Shown piece by piece: positions 1-7,782 of a DNA stretch of 64,000 bases (the stretch's first letter is position 1; every line of letters starts with the position of its first letter). The stretch is from IMG/VR virus record IMGVR_UViG_3300023174_000033, positions 248,001 to 312,000 of that record; one strand, given 5' to 3'. Made by a program: the position numbers and the translations under genes. This DNA comes from a virus. The notes beneath the pieces were generated by a model. That model ran no database searches. It worked only from the letters and a program-made list of their open reading frames with translations, and was not told the origin of the DNA.

Positions 1-1937
1 TGTTCAATGTTAGCCTCGGAAGTTAATTCCGGATATAGCCTAGCTTGAGACATGATTGATTTTTTAGAAGACTCATTGAGTTGGGACCAGATTGGCTTTA
101 TGTTTTCGGGCATCAATCTAATCAATCTTTCTTCTAGGGTTTCATCCTTAGTTGAAAGAGATTCTTGTATTAGTCTTAAAACGTCAGACTGTGAGAAGTA
201 ACTTTTTTCGTTTATATAAAGTTTAACTTGCTCTTGCTCATCAATTGATAGATTATAAAAATCATCAGATTGACGCTTGCTTAAGAATTTCAAAAAATGC
301 ATTTCATTTGTTTCGGAAACTTTACGCTTGGTTGCTTCCTGAATTAATTTATCAATTTGCTTGGATAAGTCAGTGTCAGAATTTTTCTCATATGTATGAG
401 CTTCCTCTTCTTCTTCAGAACTCCAAGCCTCCTTTTCTTCTTCACTTTCTTCGGCCATATCCATATCGGTTGGGTCCATTTCCATGTTGTTGGTTTCCTC
501 TTCCTCTGTAGCCATCAAATGTGGTAATTCTTCCTCTTCACTTTCTTCAACTTCCATAGGATTCATTTCAAATCCCATTTCCTCTAAAGTTGGAAGTGGT
601 TTTTGAGATTTACTTTCATTGATTTTACCAGAATTCAAATGCTCGGAAATCATACCAGTGTAAGAAACTGCCTTATCTAAATTTTCAGCAATATACTCTG
701 AATAAGCGATGTTGTCATCTAGGTGTTCAGCAATATACTCTGAATAAGCAATATTACCCTCAATGTGTTCAGCTAAATACTCTGCATATGCAATTGAGTT
801 ATCTAGGTGTTCAGCAATGTACTCGGAGTAAGAAATACCTCTATCTAAATTTTCAGCGATATATTCTGAATAAGCAATGTTCTTATCTAAATTTTCAGCG
901 ATATATTCTGAATAAGCAATGTTCTTATCTAAATTTTCAGCAAGATACTCAGAGTAAGAAATATTCTTATCAAGGTTCTCGGCTAGGTATTCAGAATAGT
1001 CAATATTCTTATCAAGGTTCTCGGCTAAATATTCTGTATAGTTGATAGCCTTCTCTAGGTTTTCAGCTAAATAATCATTATGAGAAATTAATTTCTGTGC
1101 AGTGGATTTCAAATTAGAATTTTCATTTACTACTAATTGTACCTTTTCAGCTAAATAATCAAGATATTTAACGATTTGAGAATTAGTACTATTTAGTTCC
1201 TCATAGTATTCTAAAAGTTGCTCTAATTTCTTTGGATTAATACTACCGCTCTTTACAGCACTTTTTACTTGATTTTTAGTGGTAGATATCTCATTGATGA
1301 GATATTTTGAATAATCCGTCAGTTGTTGTTTGGTAACGAATTCGCTCTTGTTCATATTGAATATATCATTTATTTTGGACTCATCGGACATTTCATATAT
1401 CCTAAAGTTAGCTTTGCCTGAATAGTTTAGAGACTCATTTATTGAACTCATTTTAGCTGACGCGAATCCTGGATCGGCAACAATATCATATGTGAATAAT
1501 TTCTTCAAAGTTACTGTTCCGTCGGCCTCAGTCACACCAGCTGCTCTTGAAGATACAAATACTGGACAGTTATCCTCAACTAGAGCTTTTGCTTCTTTTC
1601 CCCAATAAGTATTGAGTAATTTGATTTGACCCTCAACTCTGTTAGCTTCTTTCACAAATTTTACATTACGTACAATGTGTGAAGATCTAGATAAAGAGGT
1701 GTCAAAAACATCAGGGTGATCAAATTCACCGTATACAACACCCATTGTGTTAATTCTTTCATTTAGTTCCTGTAAACATGGAATAAATTTTTCAGCAGTA
1801 TAAATTCTTTCATTGCGGTTTTTTTTATCAAACTCTGTGAAAATACCCCCTAAAACATACTCCTTTTTACCGTTTTGATTGCTAATACTCTCCTTCAAAG
1901 GATTGGTATTATTTTCAACGATCAAGATTGGTTTCAT
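1..1937 (-). CDS. gp21: Prohead core protease fused to scaffold-like repeats (gp21-like), 3' end outside window
   Basis: The frame is open from an ATG at 1937 to the left edge, giving more than 640 residues with no stop. Residues 1 to about 165 match the T4 prohead protease family (MEROPS S80): GEFDHP with the likely catalytic His74, SRSSHIV, then PVFVSSRAAG with the likely catalytic Ser129/130, and a following DIVADPG. In T4 this enzyme matures the capsid by cutting scaffold, capsid and internal proteins after Glu in (L/I)-x-E. T4 gp21 is only about 212 residues. Here the protease continues into a helical region, eleven 14-residue repeats, an acidic stretch (about residues 460-520) and more charged helix, which look like a scaffolding core. 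The fusion with scaffold is inferred. The portal gene lies upstream on the same strand, as in T4 gene order, so the major capsid protein is probably just left of the window. Confidence 0.88.
   Translation of the reverse strand, partial: MKPILIVENNTNPLKESISNQNGKKEYVLGGIFTEFDKKNRNERIYTAEKFIPCLQELNERINTMGVVYGEFDHPDVFDTSLSRSSHIVRNVKFVKEANRVEGQIKLLNTYWGKEAKALVEDNCPVFVSSRAAGVTEADGTVTLKKLFTYDIVADPGFASAKMSSINESLNYSGKANFRIYEMSDESKINDIFNMNKSEFVTKQQLTDYSKYLINEISTTKNQVKSAVKSGSINPKKLEQLLEYYEELNSTNSQIVKYLDYLAEKVQLVVNENSNLKSTAQKLISHNDYLAENLEKAINYTEYLAENLDKNIDYSEYLAENLDKNISYSEYLAENLDKNIAYSEYIAENLDKNIAYSEYIAENLDRGISYSEYIAEHLDNSIAYAEYLAEHIEGNIAYSEYIAEHLDDNIAYSEYIAENLDKAVSYTGMISEHLNSGKINESKSQKPLPTLEEMGFEMNPMEVEESEEEELPHLMATEEEETNNMEMDPTDMDMAEESEEEKEAWSSEEEEEAHTYEKNSDTDLSKQIDKLIQEATKRKVSETNEMHFLKFLSKRQSDDFYNLSIDEQEQVKLYINEKSYFSQSDVLRLIQESLSTKDETLEERLIRLMPENIKPIWSQLNESSKKSIMSQARLYPELTSEANIE
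622..1080 (-). repeat. Eleven tandem 42-bp coding repeats in the protease-scaffold gene
   Basis: Each 42-base unit encodes 14 residues close to NIAYSEYIAENLDK. Adjacent units such as those at about 840-925 are nearly identical in DNA, while outer units have drifted (AEHLDN, AEHIEG, SEHLNS). Fourteen residues is two heptads, and the hydrophobic positions (Tyr, Tyr/Ile, Leu, Ile) fall on one face, consistent with a long amphipathic helix or coiled coil. Confidence 0.93.
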
Positions 1938-2007
1938 TTATAGCAATTTATTTTTATTATATATCTTCTCTAAAAAACCACTATTTTTCAAGAGGGATTT
2001 TTTATGG

Positions 2008-2018
2008 TAATATATAAA
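2008..2018 (+). promoter_or_regulatory. Candidate late promoter element TAATATATAAA
   Basis: The element lies about 35 bases before the start at 2054. It belongs to a set of near-identical elements upstream of many genes here and resembles the T4 late -10 box TATAAATA. The promoter role is inferred. Confidence 0.4.
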
Positions 2019-2053
2019 ACTTTATATTATTTATAAAATATAACATTATACCT

Positions 2054-2464
2054 ATGATGTACAAAGTGGAAATAATTGAAAAAAAGAAGTCTTTACTTGA
2101 TGAAATATTTGACTTTTTGTTGGAAAAATCTTTTGAATTTAGAAGGAATTATAATATTGATATCAGTTTAAAGAAGAAGATTAACAAGGTGGAATATTTA
2201 AAGAAAAGCTCACCTATTAATGTTGAAAGTGTTTATGGTAGTACATACCAATCCAAATATAGAAGTAATGATCAGATATATTCAATATCCCATTCAATAC
2301 ATATAATAGAAATAATCGGCGATAAGATAATTGCGACCATAATGCCAAATGAATATGGTGAGGTAATTGATTTTGAAAAGGTGTATTTGAAACCAGTATA
2401 TTATAAAGACGAGAAAAATGAATATTGTTTAGCAACTTTTGATATTGATTTCAATATAAGTTAA
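2054..2464 (+). CDS. Hypothetical protein, 136 aa
   Basis: I do not recognise this protein. It starts at ATG 2054 after an A/T-rich leader and ends nine bases before the next gene on the same strand, so the two are probably co-transcribed. The first 50 residues are rich in Lys and Glu and probably helical; the rest alternates hydrophobic and charged residues like a small mixed or beta domain. There is no signal peptide or membrane segment. Together with the next gene it interrupts the minus-strand portal-to-protease order that T4-like phages normally keep, so the pair may be an inserted cassette. Confidence 0.6.
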   Translation: MMYKVEIIEKKKSLLDEIFDFLLEKSFEFRRNYNIDISLKKKINKVEYLKKSSPINVESVYGSTYQSKYRSNDQIYSISHSIHIIEIIGDKIIATIMPNEYGEVIDFEKVYLKPVYYKDEKNEYCLATFDIDFNIS

Positions 2465-2473
2465 TAACCATAA

Positions 2474-2878
2474 ATGATCCTAACCAGAGACATATTAGTA
2501 AAGATAAATGAATCCAATTATTCATATTACGAGGAACTTGGTTATGAAGTGTCTATTGGTGAAACATTAGAAATTCCTATTGAACTACTTTCAACCGGAA
2601 GCCATTACAAAATTGAATGTAAGTGTGATGGATGTGGAATCCAAAAGGAAGTTATATTCAAGAACTATGTAAAATATGACAATAGATGGGGAGAATATTT
2701 TTGTAGAAAATGTTCTGAATCAAAACGAAAAGCGACTCTTAAAGAAAATTGGGGAGTTGAATATCCTATTCAGAATAAAGAAATCCGCAAAAAGATTGAG
2801 AAAACAATGATCCAAAAGTTTGGAGTAGATAATCCCTCTAAATCTAAAGAAATTTTAAGTAGGAAAGTTAAGGGTTAA
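2474..2878 (+). CDS. Zinc-ribbon protein with YGVxNP-type repeats, homing-endonuclease-associated
   Basis: The middle of the protein holds four cysteines spaced like a zinc ribbon (CKCDGCG near residue 52 and CRKC near 77). Two copies of a short repeat follow: ENWGVEYPIQNKEIRKKIE and KFGVDNPSKSKEI. Such (Y/F)GVxNPxQ/S repeats commonly precede nuclease domains (GIY-YIG, HNH or Vsr-like) in phage-encoded homing-type endonucleases. No nuclease domain follows: the protein stops right after the second repeat at 134 residues. It may be a trimmed relic or a free-standing DNA-binding part. Its position between portal and protease genes, on the opposite strand, fits insertion of a mobile gene. The repeat recognition is good; any activity is uncertain. 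Confidence 0.6.
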   Translation: MILTRDILVKINESNYSYYEELGYEVSIGETLEIPIELLSTGSHYKIECKCDGCGIQKEVIFKNYVKYDNRWGEYFCRKCSESKRKATLKENWGVEYPIQNKEIRKKIEKTMIQKFGVDNPSKSKEILSRKVKG

Positions 2879-2973
2879 ATTTTCGTGAATGAAAATGTAA
2901 ATCCATATCTAACCATATATTTATCCACATTCTCGAATAGATTTTATTTAGTGATGTTGAAATATATTAAATA

Positions 2974-4674
2974 TTAAAATTCAAATTCAGAAGATTCTTC
3001 TCCACCAGCTTCTGGTGATGCCTGAGCACCACCTGCTTGAGCCTCTGGAGCTTCTTGTGCACCACCTTCTGGCGCGGCTTGGGCACCACCCTCCATTCCA
3101 CCTTCACCACCCTCCATTCCACCTTCACCACCTGATGCGGCCCCACCTCCTTGTGCAGATTTGATCCAATAGGATTTGTTTTCTTCTTTTTCTTCGGCAG
3201 TGAGTTTCATTATTTTATCAACTAAATAATCTATGTGAAAATATGGCTGACCATCTGCAGTTTGAATTCCCAACAAGGTGCTCAATAACCCTGCTCTCTT
3301 TTCCATATTTCCAAGTTTTTTCCATTCCTCAAATAATTGATTTGAGACAAAATTGATGTCAACCTGATTCAAGAAAATTTCATCATCTTTCAATTCTGGG
3401 AACTCCATACACATCTGCAGTTTTAAAGGTTTAACAATTAACTCTTTGTAATTCGCTCTTAATCTATTAATAAAATTATTAAATTTAACTTCATCTCTGG
3501 TCATAGAAGCTGCGTCATCAAAGACCGTCCCACCACCATTCTCCTTGTCAAATCTTTGGAAAGGTATTTTAGAAGCTCGCTTTAATGCGTTATAGAACCA
3601 AGTCAACATATCATTTTCGTTCAAATTATGACCTTCTGGACTTACTAATTCCATGGCTGGGGTTCCAGCGTCTCCCTCTGGGAACCAAATTTGTTTATTG
3701 TAAGGCAAGTGTTTTTTCCCATTGATTGTAACCGTTCCTAGTGTATCATCCCATTCAATTTCTTCAGAGTAATCGGCAATCAATTGTCCAATCTGTTCCT
3801 CCGCTCTTTGTCTAGGTAATCCTTTGATTGGTATGGTGAATTTCTGATAAATTGTAGCATTAATAATATTGAACATTATACGTGTCTGCTCAAGTATTTT
3901 CAATTGATTATATGGTTTGATTAATCCTTCAACATATGAAGTTTCAGTGTAGTCATTTTGAGTTGAGTAAGAAATAAATACAATTTGAGAGTCCAAAAAT
4001 ATCCTCCTCAATTGCGGATCCTCTGGGAATTGTATCCATAAATTTCCAATAGCAGGTTCATACGCTGGTACCAATGTTTCGGGACGAAGTCTATTGAAAT
4101 AAATGATATTCTTTTTCTTATCGTCCCAAACAATTTCCATAGCAACATAACCATCAATTAAGAAGTCTCTCATCATGTTCCAAGCGGTTATGTTATCACC
4201 AAATCCAAACTTGTGATAAATTACCTCAAAGTATTCTTGGTACTTATCTCTCACATCTTGAGAGAAATCATTTGATAGGGGATCCGGTGCGCAGAAATCC
4301 TTTTCATCATTAAATATAATAGCTTCGTCAGCTACCGCTGATAGGAAATCCCTAATTTCATCTTTTATAGAATATTCTCTCAATATTCTTCTTTTATCCG
4401 CATAAGCTCTATCTAAATACGGAATTGATTTTTTATTTAACACAGAAGCTACCGCTTTCTGTGAGAAAAAATCATACATTGAATTATTCTTTTGGGAAAA
4501 TGGGTCTTCATTAATACCAACACCCACAGTATTTCTCAAAATCATATCATCATATTTCATTCCGAAATTGGATAGATTTCTGAGTAATCTATTGAATAAT
4601 CCCTTATTTTCAACAGATGAATTCAAATTCATTTGATTTTGATTTTGTTGATTGAGGGGGTTATATGAAGCCAT
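2974..4674 (-). CDS. gp20: Portal vertex protein (gp20-like)
   Basis: At 566 residues this is close to T4 gp20 (524). Gp20 family blocks are clear: RILREYSIKDEIRDFLS (about 94-110) with AVADEAIIFNDEK after it, an IVWDDKKKNIIYFNRLRPE segment, the LVSPEGHNLNENDMLTWF region and RFDKENGGG near 380. The dodecameric portal sits at the unique capsid vertex, nucleates prohead assembly and is the channel for DNA packaging by gp17. The last 50 or so residues are low complexity, rich in Gly, Glu, Ala and Met with short GGEGGME repeats, and end in SEFEF; this tail is unlike T4 gp20. The start at 4674 follows an A/T-rich leader containing TATATACT. The two genes between it and the protease are on the other strand. 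Confidence 0.95.
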   Translation of the reverse strand: MASYNPLNQQNQNQMNLNSSVENKGLFNRLLRNLSNFGMKYDDMILRNTVGVGINEDPFSQKNNSMYDFFSQKAVASVLNKKSIPYLDRAYADKRRILREYSIKDEIRDFLSAVADEAIIFNDEKDFCAPDPLSNDFSQDVRDKYQEYFEVIYHKFGFGDNITAWNMMRDFLIDGYVAMEIVWDDKKKNIIYFNRLRPETLVPAYEPAIGNLWIQFPEDPQLRRIFLDSQIVFISYSTQNDYTETSYVEGLIKPYNQLKILEQTRIMFNIINATIYQKFTIPIKGLPRQRAEEQIGQLIADYSEEIEWDDTLGTVTINGKKHLPYNKQIWFPEGDAGTPAMELVSPEGHNLNENDMLTWFYNALKRASKIPFQRFDKENGGGTVFDDAASMTRDEVKFNNFINRLRANYKELIVKPLKLQMCMEFPELKDDEIFLNQVDINFVSNQLFEEWKKLGNMEKRAGLLSTLLGIQTADGQPYFHIDYLVDKIMKLTAEEKEENKSYWIKSAQGGGAASGGEGGMEGGEGGMEGGAQAAPEGGAQEAPEAQAGGAQASPEAGGEESSEFEF

Positions 4675-4726
4675 TTAATTTAGTATTGTGTTTTTAAATA
4701 TACCAAGTATATATTTTTTTTGAAGC

Positions 4727-5398
4727 TTACAATTTTTTGATATTACTTTGCACCCTTTTGATATGGGATTTTAAAACATCAAACTTTGATGAGATTTCCT
4801 CATCTATTTCTATCAAATCAGTCATCATAAGTTTTGACATCTCACTATGTCTTTTAGATCTATCAGCTGATTTTGCTGATTGTATTGAATAAAGTTTTTT
4901 GGGATCATATTTATTTATTGGATGTCCCGAATATAGAAATCTGGGAACCGTGTTCATCTTTATCTTATGAACAGAAACCACATTATTCAAAACATATTCA
5001 ACCAGAGAGTATTCCAGCCCTATTCTCAATAACTCATTGTATACCCCTTTCAAGTCAACAGAAATTGGAATATCTTTTTCAAAGGTTTCTTTACTCATGA
5101 ATTTATCAAACAACTGAACTCTTAATTCAATAGGTATAAAATTCAAATTGACGGCATAGAGTATAATTATATTTTCAAGTTTTTTAACACCGGCGGTAAA
5201 AATTGGTGAATATTTCATCCAATTTGAATCATCTTTATAATGTATAAAATAAAACTCACCCATTCTCATTGATGTCATAGGCACACTTTTTACAAATTCA
5301 TCAGATTTTTTATACTTTAGTGCAAAAAAATCAGAGTTTTTATAGTAGTCTTCTCTTACTAATTTTTCTAATTTAGCTATCTCCGATAATTCACCCAC
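4727..5398 (-). CDS. Conserved T4-like virion-associated protein of unknown role (possibly gp2-like)
   Basis: The likely start is GTG at 5398, since the first in-frame ATG would remove 39 residues including part of a conserved-looking block. A central pattern (GEFYFIHYKD, then SPIFTAGV, then AVNLNFIPIELRVQLFDKF at about 47-100) resembles a family in T4-like phages with the consensus Y-x-x-x-P ... G-x-N-x-H-Y-L-P-x-x-x-R. I cannot name that family with certainty. It lies 52 bases upstream of the portal gene on the same strand and diverges from gp4. In T4, gene 2 (DNA end protector) neighbours gene 4, so a gp2-like role is conceivable but only inferred. The C-terminal 60 residues are basic and helical (KSADRSKRHSEMSK). 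Confidence 0.6.
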   Translation of the reverse strand: MGELSEIAKLEKLVREDYYKNSDFFALKYKKSDEFVKSVPMTSMRMGEFYFIHYKDDSNWMKYSPIFTAGVKKLENIIILYAVNLNFIPIELRVQLFDKFMSKETFEKDIPISVDLKGVYNELLRIGLEYSLVEYVLNNVVSVHKIKMNTVPRFLYSGHPINKYDPKKLYSIQSAKSADRSKRHSEMSKLMMTDLIEIDEEISSKFDVLKSHIKRVQSNIKKL

Positions 5399-5442
5399 TA
5401 TGAAACAAAACTTTAAATTATATATAATTTTAACTCTATCCT

Positions 5443-5949
5443 ATGATTAATAGTGCGCCAAAACAATCAACAAAATACAGACAGGGATTGTATGTCCCGA
5501 GGAATCTAAATAAAGTCATAAAGCTAAATTCCCAAGGTGGATTATATTATAGGTCTGGTCTTGAACAAAAAATGATGGTATACCTTGATTCCAACGAGAA
5601 TATAATATTTTGGGGAGCAGAACACTTAAGAGTTCCATATGTAAAAACTGAATGGGTTTCTGAAACTCAGGAATTTAAAACAACTGAACACGGATATTAT
5701 CCAGACTTTTATTATGAGTTGAAACGAAGTGATGGGTCAGTATCAAGGGTGGTTGCAGAAGTAAAGCCACATTCAGAAACTATTGAACCAAAACTTCAAG
5801 AAAAACCAACCTCAAAGCAACTCAAAAACTTTGAGTATGCTTTGAAGATGTATAACAAAAATCTTAGTAAATGGAAAGCTATGATTGAATATTGTGAAAG
5901 AAAAGGTTTTGAGTTTATAATTATAACAGAACAACACCTCAAATATTAA
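5443..5949 (+). CDS. gp4: Head completion nuclease (gp4/gp50-like)
   Basis: The 168 residues match the T4 gp4 head-completion family, which has a TnsA-like restriction-endonuclease fold. The likely active-site set is visible: Glu41 in YYRSGLEQKM, Asp88 in GYYPDFYYELK and Glu106/Lys108 in VVAEVKP. The N-terminus (TKYRQGLYVPRNLNKV) is also typical of the family. Gp4 acts after DNA packaging, when the filled head is made ready for tail joining. The gene diverges from the 223-residue neighbour over only 44 bases, which contain a near-palindromic AATTATATATAATT that could serve both directions. Its TAA shares the quadruplet TTAA (5946-5949) with the stop of the opposing sigma gene. Confidence 0.87.
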   Translation: MINSAPKQSTKYRQGLYVPRNLNKVIKLNSQGGLYYRSGLEQKMMVYLDSNENIIFWGAEHLRVPYVKTEWVSETQEFKTTEHGYYPDFYYELKRSDGSVSRVVAEVKPHSETIEPKLQEKPTSKQLKNFEYALKMYNKNLSKWKAMIEYCERKGFEFIIITEQHLKY

Positions 5950-6284
5950 ATTGAGTGTAGCCCCATTCCATCATTTGACGATTCAATTGAAATCAATCTA
6001 ATTTGATGATCATTATCCCCTTTCTTTTTATAGAGTTCATTGAATCCCTTTGCTAGTCCACGCTTGAATACCTCTGTGAAATACGCAAAAGCATTATGAG
6101 ACTTTTCTTCATTGAAGTTGTACCAATTAGAAAACATATCCAAGAGGCCCGATTGATAACAATCCATGCGATCATCATTGTTATAATACCTCATTTTTTT
6201 GATTGTCCTCTTTGCTAAAACCTCAAGCATTGACTTGGTCTTATTTGTTAATTTTCCTTGTGCCTTGGAAATAATTATTTCCAT
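5946..6284 (-). CDS. gp55: Late-transcription sigma factor (gp55-like), short
   Basis: This 112-residue protein carries the signature of the T4 gp55 family of phage late sigma factors, which consist essentially of sigma-70 region 2. Visible blocks are DDRMDCYQSGLLDMF (about 37-51), then NWYNFNEEKSHNAFAYFTE (53-71) and KRGLAKGFNELYKKKGD; NAFAYFT is the most diagnostic. Gp55 binds host RNA polymerase core and recognises the late TATAAATA box with help from the gp45 clamp and gp33. T4 gp55 is 185 residues; here the region after the core is reduced. No gp45 or gp33 homologue was recognised in this window. The gene overlaps gp4 tail-to-tail by four bases and is separated from the next minus-strand gene by a strong terminator, so it has its own promoter within 6285-6400. 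Confidence 0.78.
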   Translation of the reverse strand: MEIIISKAQGKLTNKTKSMLEVLAKRTIKKMRYYNNDDRMDCYQSGLLDMFSNWYNFNEEKSHNAFAYFTEVFKRGLAKGFNELYKKKGDNDHQIRLISIESSNDGMGLHSI

Positions 6285-6400
6285 ATAAAGGTCCTTGTTT
6301 GAAAGATAAATAACTTTAAAATAATTTTTATTTTTGAATAAATTTCAATAAAAACGAATTATGTTTTTTATATATCATTATATTATTTTGTTTAAAATAA

Positions 6401-6422
6401 AAAACCCTCCGAAGAGGGTTTT
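6401..6422 (-). terminator. Rho-independent terminator for the 429-aa gene
   Basis: A perfect 9-bp stem AAAACCCTC/GAGGGTTTT with a four-base loop (TTCG when read on the minus strand) is followed by a T-rich tract. It lies four bases after the stop codon at 6427. Confidence 0.9.
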
Positions 6423-6426
6423 AAAA

Positions 6427-7716
6427 TTATAGTCTTTCTTTTTCTCTTTCTTTATATTGAAGTTCTCTAATTGCTAAAATTTCCTCTTCTAAAGTATCTT
6501 TTCTCTTTCTTAAATTTCCTAATGCGATTGCTAATGAGTTTGATTCTCCAATCATTTTCATAGAACTTTCAATTTTGTGGATATTTAATTCAACATCTTC
6601 TAATTTCAAAGTAATTTCTCTTTCCTTGTCTTCTAATTTCCTCTTTGTAATTAATTCCTTACTTAAATTATTTTCATAAAAATAAGTAAGGTCGTAGTTT
6701 AATTCATTTCTTACTTCATTTACTAATTCCAATGCTGACTCATATTTGAAGAATGAATTGCCATATCTCTCATCACATCTGTAAAGATAAATAGCATTCT
6801 TATAATTAAATGCAAAAACCTCAAGATGTGGGTTAATCAAGTTAGATACTCTTTTAACAACATCCATCTCAACTAATTTGTTCAAATTATTTGAAGTCTC
6901 AAGTAAGATAGGATAAAAATTCTTGTTTACAATTGGAATGATTGGTGATGCAAATAAACTTTCAAGTGTAGTTTCTTTGTTCATTTCATCGTCATTGATA
7001 AAAAGAATACCCTTTTTCTTGGTAGAAAGTCCGATAGTAAGATTTTCAGAAATTCTGAAGTTAATTCTATCATCATCAATTGAAGCAAAACGCATTCCAA
7101 CTTCAAGATTTCTAAGAGTTCTTAATTTCTCTTGATCTTTCACATGATTTTCTAAAAGTGTTTTTTCAATATTATTTTCTGTTAAAATAAACCATGAATC
7201 TCTAACTAAACAGCAATAACCATCTTCAACCTGCTCAACAATTGTATAAACCGATTCAGATTTCCCACCAGATAATAGATTAGTTTTCTTTTCTGGTGAT
7301 TTGATAAGATTGTGTACAAATAATTTTATTTCTGGTACCCAGTCATAAATCGCTAATTCATTAAGAATTTTTGACATTCTATCTTGATCTGACTCTAAAT
7401 TAATAGTCTGTAGAAGCACATTAATAGGTTGTCTGTAAATCTGTCCTTGATTTTTACTATCTAAAATGTTGTATAAATGTTTTAATTCATAAAGTAATTG
7501 ATATTCTTTTAGATCATCATTTAATGACTCGAGTAAAAATCTTACGGATTTATCGAATGTATATGTCTTCAATGTTTCATTTAATGAGTGAATTACCTCT
7601 TTTTCTGAGGAAGAGTTTAAAGCATTGATGTGGCCTTCTACTATAGCAGAAACCTGGATATCTTCAACAGATAGGTTTTTTCTGAAGTTGAAAAGCTCTA
7701 ATTTGAGATTCTTCAT
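6427..7716 (-). CDS. Hypothetical protein, 429 aa, probably virion-associated
   Basis: I do not recognise a domain. The N-terminus MKNLKLELFNFRKN loosely resembles the capsid-targeting-like start shared by several genes here. Residues 20 to about 130 are helical. A central region (about 150-290) alternates beta-like segments such as GYCCLVRDSWFILTENN, and the last 90 residues (from about KELITKRKLEDKEREIT) form a strongly charged coiled coil ending in KEREKERL. The gene has its own upstream TATATA element and its own strong terminator, so it is a single-gene transcription unit, which suggests substantial expression. It sits between the late sigma gene and a neck/tail-like protein. A structural or internal head protein is the best guess, without direct evidence. 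Confidence 0.6.
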   Translation of the reverse strand: MKNLKLELFNFRKNLSVEDIQVSAIVEGHINALNSSSEKEVIHSLNETLKTYTFDKSVRFLLESLNDDLKEYQLLYELKHLYNILDSKNQGQIYRQPINVLLQTINLESDQDRMSKILNELAIYDWVPEIKLFVHNLIKSPEKKTNLLSGGKSESVYTIVEQVEDGYCCLVRDSWFILTENNIEKTLLENHVKDQEKLRTLRNLEVGMRFASIDDDRINFRISENLTIGLSTKKKGILFINDDEMNKETTLESLFASPIIPIVNKNFYPILLETSNNLNKLVEMDVVKRVSNLINPHLEVFAFNYKNAIYLYRCDERYGNSFFKYESALELVNEVRNELNYDLTYFYENNLSKELITKRKLEDKEREITLKLEDVELNIHKIESSMKMIGESNSLAIALGNLRKRKDTLEEEILAIRELQYKEREKERL

Positions 7717-7744
7717 AATAATGGTTATTATTTTTTATTTCTTT

Positions 7745-7756
7745 GTATATATATTC
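7745..7756 (-). promoter_or_regulatory. Candidate late promoter element GAATATATATAC
   Basis: It lies about 30 bases upstream of the ATG at 7716 on the minus strand and belongs to the TATATA family of elements before late genes here. The function is inferred. Confidence 0.35.
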
Positions 7757-7782
7757 ACTTTTAAAATTATATTTTTTCAATT

